Below are positions 1 through 6,765 of a stretch of DNA of 6,967 bases, piece after piece. The notes beneath the pieces were generated by a model. It was not told the origin of the DNA. It made no database searches and saw nothing but the letters and a program-made list of their open reading frames with translations. The translations under genes and the position numbers were made by a program. Each line of letters begins with the position of its first letter. The first letter of the stretch is position 1. The stretch is taken from NCBI GenBank assembly GCA_007136145.1, contig SLHN01000096.1, positions 1-6,967 of the forward strand, given 5' to 3'. Source of the DNA: Thioalkalivibrio sp. (GTDB lineage Bacteria > Pseudomonadota > Gammaproteobacteria > Ectothiorhodospirales > Ectothiorhodospiraceae).

Positions 1-17
1 AGCGTGACCTTTGGCAT
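1..17 (-). CDS. Possible 5' end of a leftward gene (partial)
   Basis: Reading the minus strand, an ATG at 17-15 opens a frame (Met-Pro-Lys-Val-Thr) that leaves the window after five codons. A good Shine-Dalgarno-like GGAGAG lies seven bases upstream of this ATG, and a possible extended -10 promoter lies about 110 bases further up. Five codons cannot identify a product. The call rests only on the ribosome-binding site and the promoter-like element, so it is tentative. Confidence 0.15.
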
Positions 18-83
18 ATCCGCGCTCTCCAATTGCCTGCTAGCCCCAGACCAGGTCCGGTCGGCCGCGGATCATGGCGACCG

Positions 84-98
84 GGGTGATCTTCACCC
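84..98. repeat. Short inverted repeat, 6-bp arms
   Basis: Perfect arms GGGTGA and TCACCC are separated by the three bases TCT. The element lies inside what would be the untranslated leader of the possible leftward gene at the left edge. It could be an operator half-site pair or a small leader hairpin. No run of T follows on either strand, so it is not a convincing intrinsic terminator. Confidence 0.25.
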
Positions 99-129
99 AA
101 ACGGAAACGGTACGTTAGAATACGCTAAT

Positions 130-138
130 ACTATAACA
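130..138 (-). promoter_or_regulatory. Possible extended -10 promoter firing leftward
   Basis: On the minus strand the sequence reads TGTTATAGT, a TGn extension followed by a hexamer matching TATAAT at five of six positions. It sits in the only AT-rich patch (about 111-140) of an otherwise GC-rich stretch. No good -35 hexamer is visible at normal spacing, as is allowed for extended -10 promoters. It would drive the possible gene starting at 17. The plus strand of the same patch also offers a TATAAC at 132-137, but without a matching -35. Confidence 0.25.
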
Positions 139-343
139 GAACCCGTCGGGTCGCACCCACTAACCAACATCGGTGCCAGTCGGCTGCTGGACAACCGCCA
201 ACGTAAGTGTCAGGACCACACTGCACCAGAGCCCATTACGCGAGCACGGGGCGCGGGATGCGGCCCTTTGGCCCGCACGCCTCGAATCATTTTTGGTGGC
301 CCGCAGGACACCCCCCCGGCAATGACAGTTAGCGAGGCAGCAG

Positions 344-365
344 CCCACAGGACGGTACCTGTGGG
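344..365. repeat. Perfect 8-bp inverted repeat downstream of the phospholipase gene
   Basis: CCCACAGG (344-351) and CCTGTGGG (358-365) are exact reverse complements around a six-base loop. The element lies about 90 bases past the stop codon of the minus-strand phospholipase gene, so it would form a stable hairpin in that transcript's 3' end. No T run follows it on either strand, so a role as intrinsic terminator is not supported. A 3' stabilising hairpin or a protein site is possible. Confidence 0.4.
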
Positions 366-455
366 GCGAAGCCGGACCACACCGACACCACGATGCCCCC
401 CGGTTTCGAGTGCTCCGATGCGCTGCGTCCATTGGCAGCCTATTTCGACTGGAAA

Positions 456-1376
456 TCAGCGCTCCAGCCGTTTCTTGAGTCCGGATTCCAGCCCTGAAAG
501 TGCGGGTTTCGACTGGCTCAGGATGTCCTCGAAACGATGAAAATCCATCACGCGGATGTCCCGAACTTCCGGGCGAATCAGGAAATCGGGCTCACCCTGC
601 CTCAGCTTTTCTCGGAGAATCGAAGCCTGCATGATCTGGAACGTATTGAAGATGTTGTCCAGTGAGGATGGATCCGGATCGGTTGCGTCGGCCGTGCGTA
701 CCCCGAGTACATCCACGCCGATGACGATGTCGCACTCGGGTAGAAGATCGAATGGCACGGGATTGGTAAGCCCTCCGTCCACAAGGAGCCGATCCGCGTG
801 CTTCACTGGCCTGAACAAGCCGGGCATGGCCATACTGGCCTGTACAGCCGGCCATAGTTCGCCCGATTCGAAGACCACCATCTCCCTTTCCCAGTAATCG
901 GTCGCCACCACCCGCAACGGGATCGCGAGTTCGTCGAACCGTGAAATCCCGGCGGCCTCTTCGAGAAATCGGCTGAAGGCTTCGGACTTGATGATCCCAC
1001 CCCCTCGCAGCGTCGGCTCGAGGAAGGTGAACCAGCGCATCAGATCCTCTTTCAGCAGCGAATCGATCCAGCGCTCATCGCTGGCTACGGTCAATCTATT
1101 GAGTAATTGGCGAATGTCCGCCCCGGACAATCCCGCGGCATAAAGCGAGCCCATCACGGCTCCGATACTTGAACCACTGATCCGATACGGCCGCACCCCC
1201 AGGTCATCCAGCAGTTCGAACACCAGCAAATGCGCCAAACCACGGGCCCCGCCGCTGCCCAGCGCCAGTCCGACGCGGGGACTGCGGGCGGCGGCCACAA
1301 GGACCCCGGGCGCAAGTGCCGAAGCCAGAAAAAGCCGCAGGGTCTGCCGCCGACTCCAGATCGCAGGTTCGCTCAT
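456..1376 (-). CDS. Patatin-like phospholipase with Tat-like signal
   Basis: This gene encodes a patatin-family serine acyl hydrolase of about 306 residues, expected to cleave acyl chains from phospholipids or lysophospholipids. Visible motifs (numbered from the ATG at 1376) are the oxyanion loop GSGGARG at 40-46, the nucleophile elbow GSSIG at 68-72 with Ser70, and DGG at 200-202 with Asp200, which completes the Ser-Asp dyad. The ASMAMPGLF block typical of bacterial members lies between them. The N-terminus has SRRQTLRLFL followed by a hydrophobic Ala/Leu/Val stretch to about residue 30. This resembles a twin-arginine (Tat) signal or a signal anchor, so the enzyme probably acts in the periplasm or at a membrane. 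The length suits a stand-alone single-domain member, with no cyclic-nucleotide or TPR domain. A GTG at 1385 would add three residues. ATG 1376 is preferred because GGTGGAG precedes it, although its three-base spacing is short. The gene is divergent from the efflux operon. The in vivo substrate is unknown. Confidence 0.88.
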   Translation of the reverse strand: MSEPAIWSRRQTLRLFLASALAPGVLVAAARSPRVGLALGSGGARGLAHLLVFELLDDLGVRPYRISGSSIGAVMGSLYAAGLSGADIRQLLNRLTVASDERWIDSLLKEDLMRWFTFLEPTLRGGGIIKSEAFSRFLEEAAGISRFDELAIPLRVVATDYWEREMVVFESGELWPAVQASMAMPGLFRPVKHADRLLVDGGLTNPVPFDLLPECDIVIGVDVLGVRTADATDPDPSSLDNIFNTFQIMQASILREKLRQGEPDFLIRPEVRDIRVMDFHRFEDILSQSKPALSGLESGLKKRLER

Positions 1377-1399
1377 ACGCTCCACCGTCTATTCTGAAA

Positions 1400-1408
1400 G
1401 TTGTACCA
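1400..1408 (-). promoter_or_regulatory. Possible extended -10 promoter of the phospholipase gene
   Basis: The minus strand reads TGGTACAAC, a TGn extension plus a hexamer matching TATAAT at four of six positions. Transcription would begin near 1393, leaving a leader of about 17 bases before ATG 1376. No convincing -35 is seen, and the upstream side runs directly into repeat copy 1. The call is weak and made by eye. Confidence 0.22.
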
Positions 1409-1418
1409 CATTAACCGT

Positions 1419-1567
1419 CATGGCCATGCCGGCCACCCAAGAACATGAAAAATGTAGGCGTAGGGTGCCAATGAGCGCAGCGAATTGCGCCGCTCGAGGC
1501 CCAGGCGCACGGGTGGCAGGGCCGACGCGGTATCGGTCCGGTTCGGCTGCGCCTCACGGCACCCTAC
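1419..1567 (+). repeat. Dispersed ~150 bp repeat, copy 1 (left of efflux operon)
   Basis: This segment matches 6766-6916 in the same orientation. The first 49 aligned bases (1421-1469 against 6768-6816) align without gaps with 8 mismatches. Bases 1471-1492 are identical to 6818-6839, and the match continues through TCGAGGCCCAGG to the end with a two-base length difference. Within the copy, GTAGGGTGCC (1460-1469) and GGCACCCTAC (1558-1567) are perfect inverted ends of a 108 bp unit. The sequences just inside also pair imperfectly (CGCAGCGAA on the left against TTCGGCTGCG on the right), so the unit can fold into a long hairpin. It carries no coding frame of note. It looks like a REP/MITE-like or other dispersed non-coding element between the divergent genes. 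Confidence 0.85.
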
Positions 1568-1583
1568 CCTGGTTCTCTCCCGC

Positions 1584-1625
1584 GAACGTTCTAGCTGCGG
1601 CCGCATCATTGCCATGTGAATGATG
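1584..1625. repeat. Cluster of short palindromes upstream of the regulator
   Basis: Three symmetric elements lie between repeat copy 1 and the tetR promoter. They are the 8-bp palindrome GAACGTTC (1584-1591), the 10-bp palindrome TGCGGCCGCA (1596-1605), and the inverted repeat CATCATT (1604-1610) / AATGATG (1619-1625) with an eight-base loop. The last is the best candidate for an additional regulator site or an mRNA hairpin. None is followed by a T run. Short palindromes are common by chance, so function is uncertain. Confidence 0.3.
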
Positions 1626-1655
1626 GCGCTGCTCCGGTGCTGTTCCCAACGCAAC

Positions 1656-1685
1656 TTGAATCTGGTTCATTATCCGGACCATAAT
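1656..1685 (+). promoter_or_regulatory. Probable promoter and operator of the tetR-efflux operon
   Basis: TTGAAT (1656-1661) and CATAAT (1680-1685) resemble sigma-70 -35 and -10 hexamers with an 18-base spacer. The inverted repeat ATTAT (1669-1673) / ATAAT (1681-1685) lies across the spacer and -10, the usual position for a TetR-family operator that blocks RNA polymerase. The -10 ends only eight bases before the start codon at 1694, so this promoter would give a leaderless or nearly leaderless transcript. The absence of a Shine-Dalgarno sequence before that ATG fits this. A weaker alternative -10 is CATTAT at 1668-1673. Confidence 0.42.
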
Positions 1686-1693
1686 CAATACTC

Positions 1694-2440
1694 ATGAGCA
1701 CACAGGAACGCAAGCGCCGTGAACGGGAGCTCCGCGAGCGCCTTTTCGTTCGCGAGGCGCAGGAATTCATCCGTCGGGAAGGGTTGCTGCACCTGCAGAT
1801 GTCGCGTCTGGCCGAAGCCTGCGATTACGCGACGGGAACGCTGTACCAGCACTTCGCCTCGAAGGAGGATCTACTTCTGGCCATCGCCACCGAGGATCTG
1901 AAGCGACGGGCAACGGCCTTCCAACCGATCCCCCATCTCCCGTTGAGCAGCCGCGAACGCATGCTGGCGGTGGTCCTCACGGATATCGATTTCATTTCGA
2001 GCCACCCGGATCATTTCCAGTTGCTGCAGTACGTCAGCACCGAGGTCATCTGGGCCAGCGCATCGCCGGATCGACGCAAGGCGCTTGCGGAAGCCGGTGC
2101 GCCCATCTGCGAAGCAGTCTCTCAAGTGGTGACAACAGCGGTCGCCACCGGTGACCTGTCCGGCATACCGACCTTGCGCCCCGTCGAGATCGCAGCCGGA
2201 TCGTGGTGCCTGAACGTCGGCATGCACAGCCTCGCCCACGCTCATGGATTGCTCGAAGCCTACGCGGTGCGCGATCCCTACGCGCTGCTGCTGCAGCACA
2301 GTCAGGCCCTGCTCAACGGCCTTGGATGGCAGCCACTGATAGACATCAGAGACACCCGAAACATTGCGGAACAAGCCCAAAGAATTCGGGCATTGCTCCG
2401 CGACAACATGCAGCCGGTCGTCTCGGAGCGGCCCGACTGA
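1694..2440 (+). CDS. TetR/AcrR-family transcriptional regulator
   Basis: This 248-residue protein has the standard TetR layout. An N-terminal three-helix DNA-binding domain contains a helix-turn-helix at about residues 32-64, with the family signature GTLYQHFASKEDLL (48-61) and recognition helix near 46-52. A larger alpha-helical ligand-binding and dimerisation domain follows, about 75-225. The first 20 residues are very rich in Arg, Lys and Glu, which could add DNA contacts. The protein is a little longer than the common 190-220 residues, mostly through its charged N-terminus and C-terminal tail. It is the first gene of the operon, 28 bases ahead of the adaptor, and is most likely a local repressor of the pump, autoregulated through the palindrome at 1669-1685. 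The effector cannot be read from the sequence. No Shine-Dalgarno is visible before ATG 1694. The HTH lies close downstream, so a much later start is unlikely. Confidence 0.93.
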   Translation: MSTQERKRRERELRERLFVREAQEFIRREGLLHLQMSRLAEACDYATGTLYQHFASKEDLLLAIATEDLKRRATAFQPIPHLPLSSRERMLAVVLTDIDFISSHPDHFQLLQYVSTEVIWASASPDRRKALAEAGAPICEAVSQVVTTAVATGDLSGIPTLRPVEIAAGSWCLNVGMHSLAHAHGLLEAYAVRDPYALLLQHSQALLNGLGWQPLIDIRDTRNIAEQAQRIRALLRDNMQPVVSERPD

Positions 2441-2468
2441 AGCTCGTTTTCACAAAGCGAACCCCGCC

Positions 2469-3581
2469 ATGACCAAACGATTCGTACTCATGTTGCTCGG
2501 TGTAAGCCTGGTTTTCGGCGGCATCTTCGGATTCAAGTGGTTCGTCGATGGGCAGATCGACGCCTTCTTCGATCAAATGCCGGTGCCGACCGCGACCATT
2601 ACCGCGACCAATGCCCGCATCGAACACTGGACCCCGGAAGTCCGGTCGGTCGGCACGCTGCAAGCCGTGCAGGGAGCCGTTCTGAGCACCGAGGTCGGCG
2701 GCATCGTAAGGGACATCCTGTTCGAGGCCGGCGCCCAGGTTGCCGAAGGCACACTTCTCCTCCGCCTCGACACCGAATCCGATCAGGCCGAGATCTCGAG
2801 ACTGGAAGCCGCCGCACGACTTGCCGAGCAGGAACTCCAACGGGTTCGCCGCCTCGTTCGGGAACAGAATGTTTCCGAAGCCGAGGTGCAACGCCGTCAA
2901 AGCGAAGCCGAGCAGGCACGGGCAGCGGTCGCGGCGCAGCGAGCCCGCATCAACCAGAAAAGCCTCCTGGCTCCCTTTGACGGCGTGCTCGGCATCCGGC
3001 GCGTCAACCTGGGGCAGTTCGTATCCCCCGGCGATGCCATGGTCACCCTCGAATCGGTTGATCCAATCCACGTCAATTTCACACTCACCGAGCGTCGCCT
3101 CGGACAGGTGCGACCCGGCCAGTCGATTGAAGTCGCAGTGGATGCCTTCGCAGAGAAGTTTCATGGCGAGATTGTCGCCCTCGAGCCCCGGGTACGCGTG
3201 GCCTCGCGCAGTTTCGAAGTCCAGGGCCTGCTGGGCAATCCAGAGGGCAAACTCAGGGCAGGCCAGTTCGCGCGCGTAACCATGGCCGTCGGTGAACCCG
3301 ACCGTGTCGTGGTCCTACCTCAAACCTCCATACGATTCAATCCGTTCGGCAATTCTGTTTTTGTCATTTATGAAGACGATGAAGGGCAACTCCGGGTACG
3401 TGAACGATTCGTTCAGACTGGAGAACGAAGAGGCGATCTGATCCGGATCACCGAGGGACTCGACGCCGGCGAATGGGTCGCGAGCAGCGGCTTGCTCAAG
3501 CTGCAGAATCAAACCCCGGTAACGATCACCGAGGACGCCAAACCGAGCGAGGATCCGGCACCGCGCCCGGATAACGCCTGA
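2469..3581 (+). CDS. RND efflux periplasmic adaptor (HlyD/MexH-like membrane fusion protein)
   Basis: This 370-residue adaptor would join the inner-membrane RND pump to an outer-membrane channel. A short cytoplasmic start is followed by one hydrophobic segment at about 5-23 that anchors it in the inner membrane. There is no lipobox cysteine, so it is not an AcrA-style lipoprotein. The lipoyl/barrel-sandwich halves lie near 68-100 and 163-195 (LLAPFDGVLGIRRVNLGQFVSPGD region). A short charged alpha-helical hairpin of roughly 58 residues, rich in Glu, Arg, Ala and Gln, sits between them (about 104-162). The beta-barrel domain covers about 198-275 and the membrane-proximal domain about 278-355, followed by a polar Pro/Asp tail. 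The ATG at 2469 is chosen because it sits at the transmembrane segment. The same frame opens upstream at 2364, but that part overlaps the regulator gene and has no adaptor features. The Shine-Dalgarno is weak, which suggests translation coupled to the regulator gene 28 bases upstream. Confidence 0.93.
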   Translation: MTKRFVLMLLGVSLVFGGIFGFKWFVDGQIDAFFDQMPVPTATITATNARIEHWTPEVRSVGTLQAVQGAVLSTEVGGIVRDILFEAGAQVAEGTLLLRLDTESDQAEISRLEAAARLAEQELQRVRRLVREQNVSEAEVQRRQSEAEQARAAVAAQRARINQKSLLAPFDGVLGIRRVNLGQFVSPGDAMVTLESVDPIHVNFTLTERRLGQVRPGQSIEVAVDAFAEKFHGEIVALEPRVRVASRSFEVQGLLGNPEGKLRAGQFARVTMAVGEPDRVVVLPQTSIRFNPFGNSVFVIYEDDEGQLRVRERFVQTGERRGDLIRITEGLDAGEWVASSGLLKLQNQTPVTITEDAKPSEDPAPRPDNA

Positions 3582-3605
3582 TCCAACCACGCCACGGGAC
3601 CGCTC

Positions 3606-6600
3606 ATGCGTTTCACGGATATCTTCATCAACAAGCCGGTCCTGGCGACCGTGGTCAGCCTGTTCATCCTCCTGCTCGGGATGCGCGCGATTTTCGACCT
3701 CAATGTGCGCCAGTTTCCCGAGGTCAGGAACGCCGTCGTCACCGTCAGCACGAGTTACTTCGGTGCCGACGCGAATCTGATCCAGGGATTCATCACCACC
3801 CCACTGGAGCGGGAGGTCGCCGCCGCCGAGGGTATCGACTATCTGGTCTCGACAAGTGTTCCGGGTTTCAGTGTCATCCAGGCCTTTCTGCGCCTGGAGC
3901 ACGACCCGAACGAAGCACTTACGCAGATCGCCGCGCAGGTGAACAAGGTCAGGGGGGACCTGCCGGCGGAAGCGGAGGCGCCGGTCGTCCAGCTGTCGGT
4001 GGGCGAAAGCATTGCGGCGATGTATCTGTCGTTCTTCTCCGACCGCCTCGCCAACAATCAGATCACGGATTACCTGACCCGCGTCGTGGAGCCGGAACTG
4101 TCGACCATCGCCGGCGTTCAGCGGGCCGAGATTCTGGGTGGAGAAACATTCGCGATGCGGCTCTGGCTGGATGCCGACCGGATGGCTGCCTACGGCGTGA
4201 CCGGGCGCGATGTCCGGGCCGCGTTGCAGGCGAACAACGTGCTGTCCGCCGTGGGCCGGACTCGGGGACAGGCCATCAATATCGAGCTTACCGCGGACAC
4301 CGACCTGTCGCGGCCGGAACAATTCGAACGACTGATCGTGCGCGATGATAACGGTGCGCTGGTGCGCATCGAGGATATCGCCACGGTCGAACTCGGCTCC
4401 GAGAATTACGACAGTTCAGTGCGGTTCAACGGGCAGAACGCGACTTTCGTCGGCATCGAACTGTCGCCGGATGCCAACGCGCTTGATGTGATCGCGGAAG
4501 TCCGGAGCATCTTTCGCGAACGGATACAGCCCCAACTGCCGGAGGGTCTGCAGGCAGAGATCGTCTACGACTCGACCGAATACATCGAAAGTGCCATCAA
4601 TGAAGTGATTCTGACCATTGGTCTCGCTCTGGGGATCGTACTACTGGTGATCTACCTTTTTCTCGGGTCACTACGCAGCGTCCTGATCCCCGCTGTTGCA
4701 ATCCCGCTGGCTTTGGTCGGTACCTTCCTGCTGATGCTGCTGATGGGTTTCTCGATCAACCTGCTGACCCTGCTCGCGATGGTGCTGGCGATCGGCATTG
4801 TGGTGGATGATGCCATCATCATGCTGGAGAACGTGCACCGGCATATCGAGGACGGGATGGCGCCGTACGATGCGGCGATTCGGGGAGCGCGCGAGCTGGC
4901 GTGGCCGATCATCGCCATGTCGACCACGCTGATCGCGGTATTCCTTCCCATTGGATTCGTCGGGGGTCTGACCGGCACGCTGTTCATCGAGTTCGCCTTT
5001 ACCCTTGCAGGTGCGGTACTGATCTCCGGCATCGTCGCACTGACCCTGTCGCCGATGATGTGTTCGAAAATCCTGCGCCGGCACTCGGACAAGAATTCCG
5101 GCGGTCGACTCGAGGCCTGGCTGGACGCGCGTTTCAACGGGCTTCGGGCCCGCTATCGGCGCAGGCTGCACGGCGCATTGAACGAGCGATTCACGCTGCT
5201 CGCGTTCGGACTGATCGTTCTGGTGTCATGTTACTTCCTGTTCATCACCAGCAGCACCGAACTGGAGCCACCGGAGGATCAGGGCTTCGTGTTCTCGATC
5301 ATGGAGGGCGATGCCTACGTTGGGCTGGACCATCTGGAGCGCAACACCCGCTTGATCGACGGCTTTGCCGGTGAAATCCCGGAGCTGCAGAACACCTTCA
5401 TCGTCAACGGCTTTGGCGGTGGCGCAACGCCCAGTACCAACGAGGCCATCGCCGGTTTCGTGATGCTGCCCTGGGATCAGCGCGAGCGCAGAACCGCGGA
5501 AATCCTTGAACAGGAACTGCAACCGCGCCTCGATCAAATCCCGGCGCTGAGCATTTTCGCGATCGAGCCACCCTCGCTTCCAAGCCCGGGGGGAGGTGGC
5601 GCACCGGTCAGCATGGTGATCGGCTCCACAGGACCGATGGAAAACCTTGGCGAACTGGCGGATGAGATCATTGGTCGCGCGATGGCCAGCGGTCGCTTCA
5701 TCTTCATGGACTCCGACCTTGATTTCGACAAGCCAAGGGTCGATCTGATCATCGATCGTGACAAGGCCGCGCAAATGGGCATCGACATGGCCACGCTGAA
5801 CGCTGATCTCGCCCCCCTGCTCTCCGGTGGTTTCACCGGTCGGTTCGCGATGGATAACCGCAGCTACCGGGTGATACCTCAAGTACAACGTAGCGAACGG
5901 CTATATCCCGAACAGCTCGGCGAACTGTACACCCGAACCCGCGACGGCGAACCGGTTCCCCTGTCCAATATCGTGACCCTCGAGGAAACCGTGGTACCCC
6001 GGAGGTTACAGCGATTCCAGCAGCTGAACGCGGTGACGCTATCCGGCGTTCCGCGCCCCGGCGTGACCCTGGGTGAAGCACTGGACCTTCTCGATGGCAT
6101 CGCCAGCGAAGTGCTTCCCGCAGGCTACAGCGTTGATTATTCCGGTCAATCCCGCCAGCTCAAGGGCGAGGGGGCTCAGTTCGTCATCACCTTTTTCTTC
6201 GCCCTCATCATCATCTATCTCGTGCTGGCCGCCCAGTTCGAATCGTTTCGCGACCCGCTGATCATGCTGATGACAGTGCCGATGTCCATCGCTGGCGCAC
6301 TGATCTTCATCAGTCTCGGTTTCACTTCGTTGAACATCTATACACAGGTCGGTCTGGTCACCCTCATCGGCCTGATCGCCAAGCACGGAATTCTGATTGT
6401 CGAATTCGCGAATCAGCTGCAACATCAGGGGCGCTCGGTACGCGAAGCCATAGAAGAGGCGGCAAGCCTGCGCCTGCGTCCGATTCTGATGACGACTGCG
6501 GCAACGGTGATCGCGATGGTGCCGCTGCTCATCGCCACCGGCGCCGGAGCAGGTTCGCGCTTCGCGATGGGCCTGGTCATCGCGAGCGGCATGACCATCG

Positions 6601-6710
6601 GCACCCTGTTCACGCTGTTCGTGGTGCCCGCCGTCTACCTCTACCTGGCGCGCGACCGTTCCGCCGGCTCCACCGCAGCCAGAGAACCCGTAGCGACGCA
6701 GCCGGGCTGA
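3606..6710 (+). CDS. RND-family multidrug efflux pump, inner-membrane subunit (MexI/MexW-like)
   Basis: This is a full-length hydrophobe/amphiphile-efflux RND antiporter of 1034 residues, close to the usual 1030-1050. It would act as a trimer that captures substrates from the periplasm or outer leaflet and uses proton influx to drive export. Layout: transmembrane helix 1 at about 11-30, a large periplasmic porter/docking loop at about 35-330, helices 2-6 at about 333-490, a cytoplasmic stretch, helix 7 at about 528-548, a second periplasmic loop at about 550-855, and helices 8-12 at about 857-1016. The proton-relay residues are intact: Asp401-Asp402 in GIVVDDAIIMLENV, Lys926 in LIAKHGILIVEFAN, and Arg958 in RLRPILMTT. 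From memory, the N-terminal FTDIFINKPVLATVVS and central NLLTLLAMVLAIGIVVDDAI blocks resemble MexI and MexW of Pseudomonas more than AcrB or the heavy-metal CusA type. A Gly/Pro-rich loop at 655-668 fits the same subfamily. The gene follows the adaptor by 24 bases, with a weak GGGA six bases before the ATG. Substrates cannot be inferred. Confidence 0.96.
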   Translation: MRFTDIFINKPVLATVVSLFILLLGMRAIFDLNVRQFPEVRNAVVTVSTSYFGADANLIQGFITTPLEREVAAAEGIDYLVSTSVPGFSVIQAFLRLEHDPNEALTQIAAQVNKVRGDLPAEAEAPVVQLSVGESIAAMYLSFFSDRLANNQITDYLTRVVEPELSTIAGVQRAEILGGETFAMRLWLDADRMAAYGVTGRDVRAALQANNVLSAVGRTRGQAINIELTADTDLSRPEQFERLIVRDDNGALVRIEDIATVELGSENYDSSVRFNGQNATFVGIELSPDANALDVIAEVRSIFRERIQPQLPEGLQAEIVYDSTEYIESAINEVILTIGLALGIVLLVIYLFLGSLRSVLIPAVAIPLALVGTFLLMLLMGFSINLLTLLAMVLAIGIVVDDAIIMLENVHRHIEDGMAPYDAAIRGARELAWPIIAMSTTLIAVFLPIGFVGGLTGTLFIEFAFTLAGAVLISGIVALTLSPMMCSKILRRHSDKNSGGRLEAWLDARFNGLRARYRRRLHGALNERFTLLAFGLIVLVSCYFLFITSSTELEPPEDQGFVFSIMEGDAYVGLDHLERNTRLIDGFAGEIPELQNTFIVNGFGGGATPSTNEAIAGFVMLPWDQRERRTAEILEQELQPRLDQIPALSIFAIEPPSLPSPGGGGAPVSMVIGSTGPMENLGELADEIIGRAMASGRFIFMDSDLDFDKPRVDLIIDRDKAAQMGIDMATLNADLAPLLSGGFTGRFAMDNRSYRVIPQVQRSERLYPEQLGELYTRTRDGEPVPLSNIVTLEETVVPRRLQRFQQLNAVTLSGVPRPGVTLGEALDLLDGIASEVLPAGYSVDYSGQSRQLKGEGAQFVITFFFALIIIYLVLAAQFESFRDPLIMLMTVPMSIAGALIFISLGFTSLNIYTQVGLVTLIGLIAKHGILIVEFANQLQHQGRSVREAIEEAASLRLRPILMTTAATVIAMVPLLIATGAGAGSRFAMGLVIASGMTIGTLFTLFVVPAVYLYLARDRSAGSTAAREPVATQPG

Positions 6711-6765
6711 CGACCACCGGTTCCGAAACTGTCACGCCCCGGGCGCGCTACACCCTGCTGGCTTT

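Larger units (their letters stand above)
18..455. other. Intergenic stretch without a recognisable gene
   Basis: Open frames exist here on both strands (for example 4-540 plus and 160-432 minus). Their translations are rich in Arg, Pro, Cys and Thr, have no family motif or hydrophobic pattern, and look like chance frames in GC-rich DNA. The plus-strand frame also runs antisense into the end of the phospholipase gene. The stretch holds an AT-rich patch near 111-140, short inverted repeats at 84-98 and 344-365, and runs of C at 311-317 and near 395. I see no tRNA or other RNA gene. Confidence 0.5.

Noticed and set aside
311..317. Seven-base C run as a phase-variation tract
   Set aside because: It lies in a region without a supported gene or promoter, so length change would have no evident target.
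344..365. Intrinsic terminator of the phospholipase gene
   Set aside because: The hairpin is perfect but no T run follows on either strand. It is kept only as an inverted repeat.
4..540. 178-codon open frame on the plus strand at the left end
   Set aside because: Its composition is rich in Arg, Pro, Thr and Cys without any motif, and its last part runs antisense through the 3' end of the phospholipase gene. It fits a chance frame in GC-rich DNA.
2364..2468. In-frame upstream extension of the adaptor gene
   Set aside because: It overlaps the end of the regulator gene in another frame, encodes a polar stretch with no signal or adaptor features, and the normal membrane anchor begins at the ATG at 2469.
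3315..4322. 335-codon antisense frame across the adaptor-pump junction, with similar long antisense frames at 2346-3164 and 5226-5888
   Set aside because: They lie opposite clearly coding sequence with strong family motifs. Long antisense frames are expected from GC-rich codon usage.
4652..5171. Two overlapping antisense frames inside the pump gene
   Set aside because: They are mirror frames of transmembrane helices 2-6. Their translations are Ser/Arg/Thr-rich or His/Gln/Arg/Asp-rich and have no independent features.
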